A program made the translations under genes and the position numbers. Below, piece by piece: positions 59,964 through 60,217 of a stretch of 60,217 nucleotides of DNA (the stretch's first letter is position 1; each line of letters begins with the position of its first letter). Below the pieces are notes generated by a model that worked only from the letters and a program-made list of their open reading frames with translations, was not told the origin of the DNA and made no database searches. Source of the stretch: an uncultured Eubacteriales bacterium (GTDB lineage: Bacteria; Bacillota; Clostridia; Christensenellales; Aristaeellaceae); assembly GCA_902778055.1 (NCBI GenBank), contig CACYWL010000013.1, positions 1-60,217 on the forward strand, in the 5' to 3' direction.

Positions 59964-60217
59964 TTCCCTCCTGTCTTCTCGTTCCCCGAGATATGCATTG
60001 AGGAACCGGCCGGCGAGGGTTTCGGGCCGGACGTTCCTGGCGGCTTCGTCGGGGGAGAACCATTCGTAGGAATCGATTTCGTAGTTCGGATTCATTTCGC
60101 TGTCGTCCTTCACGAAGGCCGTGAAATTGCACATCAGGGTATTGGAGGGCTCGAAGAAGGAGGTCCGGTTAAAGCGGATCCGCCGGGCCGTCATGCCGGT
60201 TTCTTCCTTCAGCTCCC
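59937..60217 (-). CDS. Nudix hydrolase, C-terminal part (start outside window)
   Basis: The minus strand from 60217 reads ELKEETGMTARRIRFNRTSF, the end of a Nudix box (REUXEEXGU), then a typical Nudix C-terminal beta-strand and helix region (LMCNFTAFVKDD, NYEIDSYEWFSPDEAARNV) to the stop at 59937. The substrate class cannot be read; NADH-pyrophosphatase-like or ADP-ribose-like enzymes share this ending (YEWFSPDEA). The final 15 residues (EREDRREDRGTVLLS) come from the inserted repeat element rather than from a normal Nudix tail. The 5' part and ribosome site are beyond the window edge. Confidence 0.85.
   Translation of the reverse strand, partial: ELKEETGMTARRIRFNRTSFFEPSNTLMCNFTAFVKDDSEMNPNYEIDSYEWFSPDEAARNVRPETLAGRFLNAYLGEREDRREDRGTVLLS

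Overview
The window looks like a chromosomal segment of an uncultured, anaerobic Gram-positive gut or rumen bacterium of the class Clostridia, perhaps near Christensenellales/Aristaeellaceae. That is inference. It rests on the gene content (flavodiiron protein, probable Re-type citrate synthase, Pta, DUF4317, DUF975, DegV, AzlCD), on GGAGG-type ribosome sites, on short Gram-positive signal peptides of the MKKxLxLLLAL type, and on rumen-type hydrolases (a cysteine phytase and a GH51 arabinofuranosidase). No tRNA, rRNA or CRISPR array was seen.

The left part (about 1-18.3 kb) is a loosely packed accessory region, visibly less GC-rich than the rest. It holds a zinc-knuckle gene end, a 4 x 23 bp tandem repeat, an S41 peptidase, a decayed gene, several exported proteins (a small secreted protein, an SH3b protein, a Selenomonas-type cysteine phytase, a C69 dipeptidase), a membrane acyltransferase-like protein, transposase remnants, a MazEF-type toxin-antitoxin pair with a clear double operator, an HD-GYP protein, a radical SAM protein, an Fe-S flavoprotein and an antibiotic-resistance-type ABC-F ATPase with a leader hairpin.

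From about 18.4 kb onward the DNA is GC-rich, tightly packed core genome. In order it carries: a MIF tautomerase; a citrate/isopropylmalate synthase-family enzyme with an aspartate aminotransferase and a nucleoside phosphorylase-family protein; a parvulin-like lipoprotein; DUF975; MurG; a GT2 glycosyltransferase; a flavodiiron protein; an Ala-rich repeat coiled-coil protein; a membrane diguanylate cyclase followed directly by a TRAP-type binding protein; Pta; the rpmH-rnpA-yidD-yidC-jag cluster running into serS and rpiB; a protein built from seven XRE-type HTH domains; an aquaporin; DegV; a binding-protein/permease/ATPase ABC operon; a nitroreductase; MnmM; a 1,311-residue clostripain-family protein; DUF4317; AzlCD; DUF554; threonine aldolase; GH51 arabinofuranosidase; an unusual LarC; and the end of a Nudix gene.

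The most unusual items are the seven-HTH protein (38510-40033), the diguanylate cyclase/TRAP binding-protein pair (30040-32419), the parvulin-like lipoprotein whose fold is split by a coiled coil (22890-24272), a LarC lacking its interdomain segment but carrying a 30-histidine tract (58423-59646), a 259-bp MITE-like element with related palindromes that form the 3' ends of neighbouring genes (55335, 59655, 59705-59963), and a strong dyad between divergent promoters at 56559-56589.
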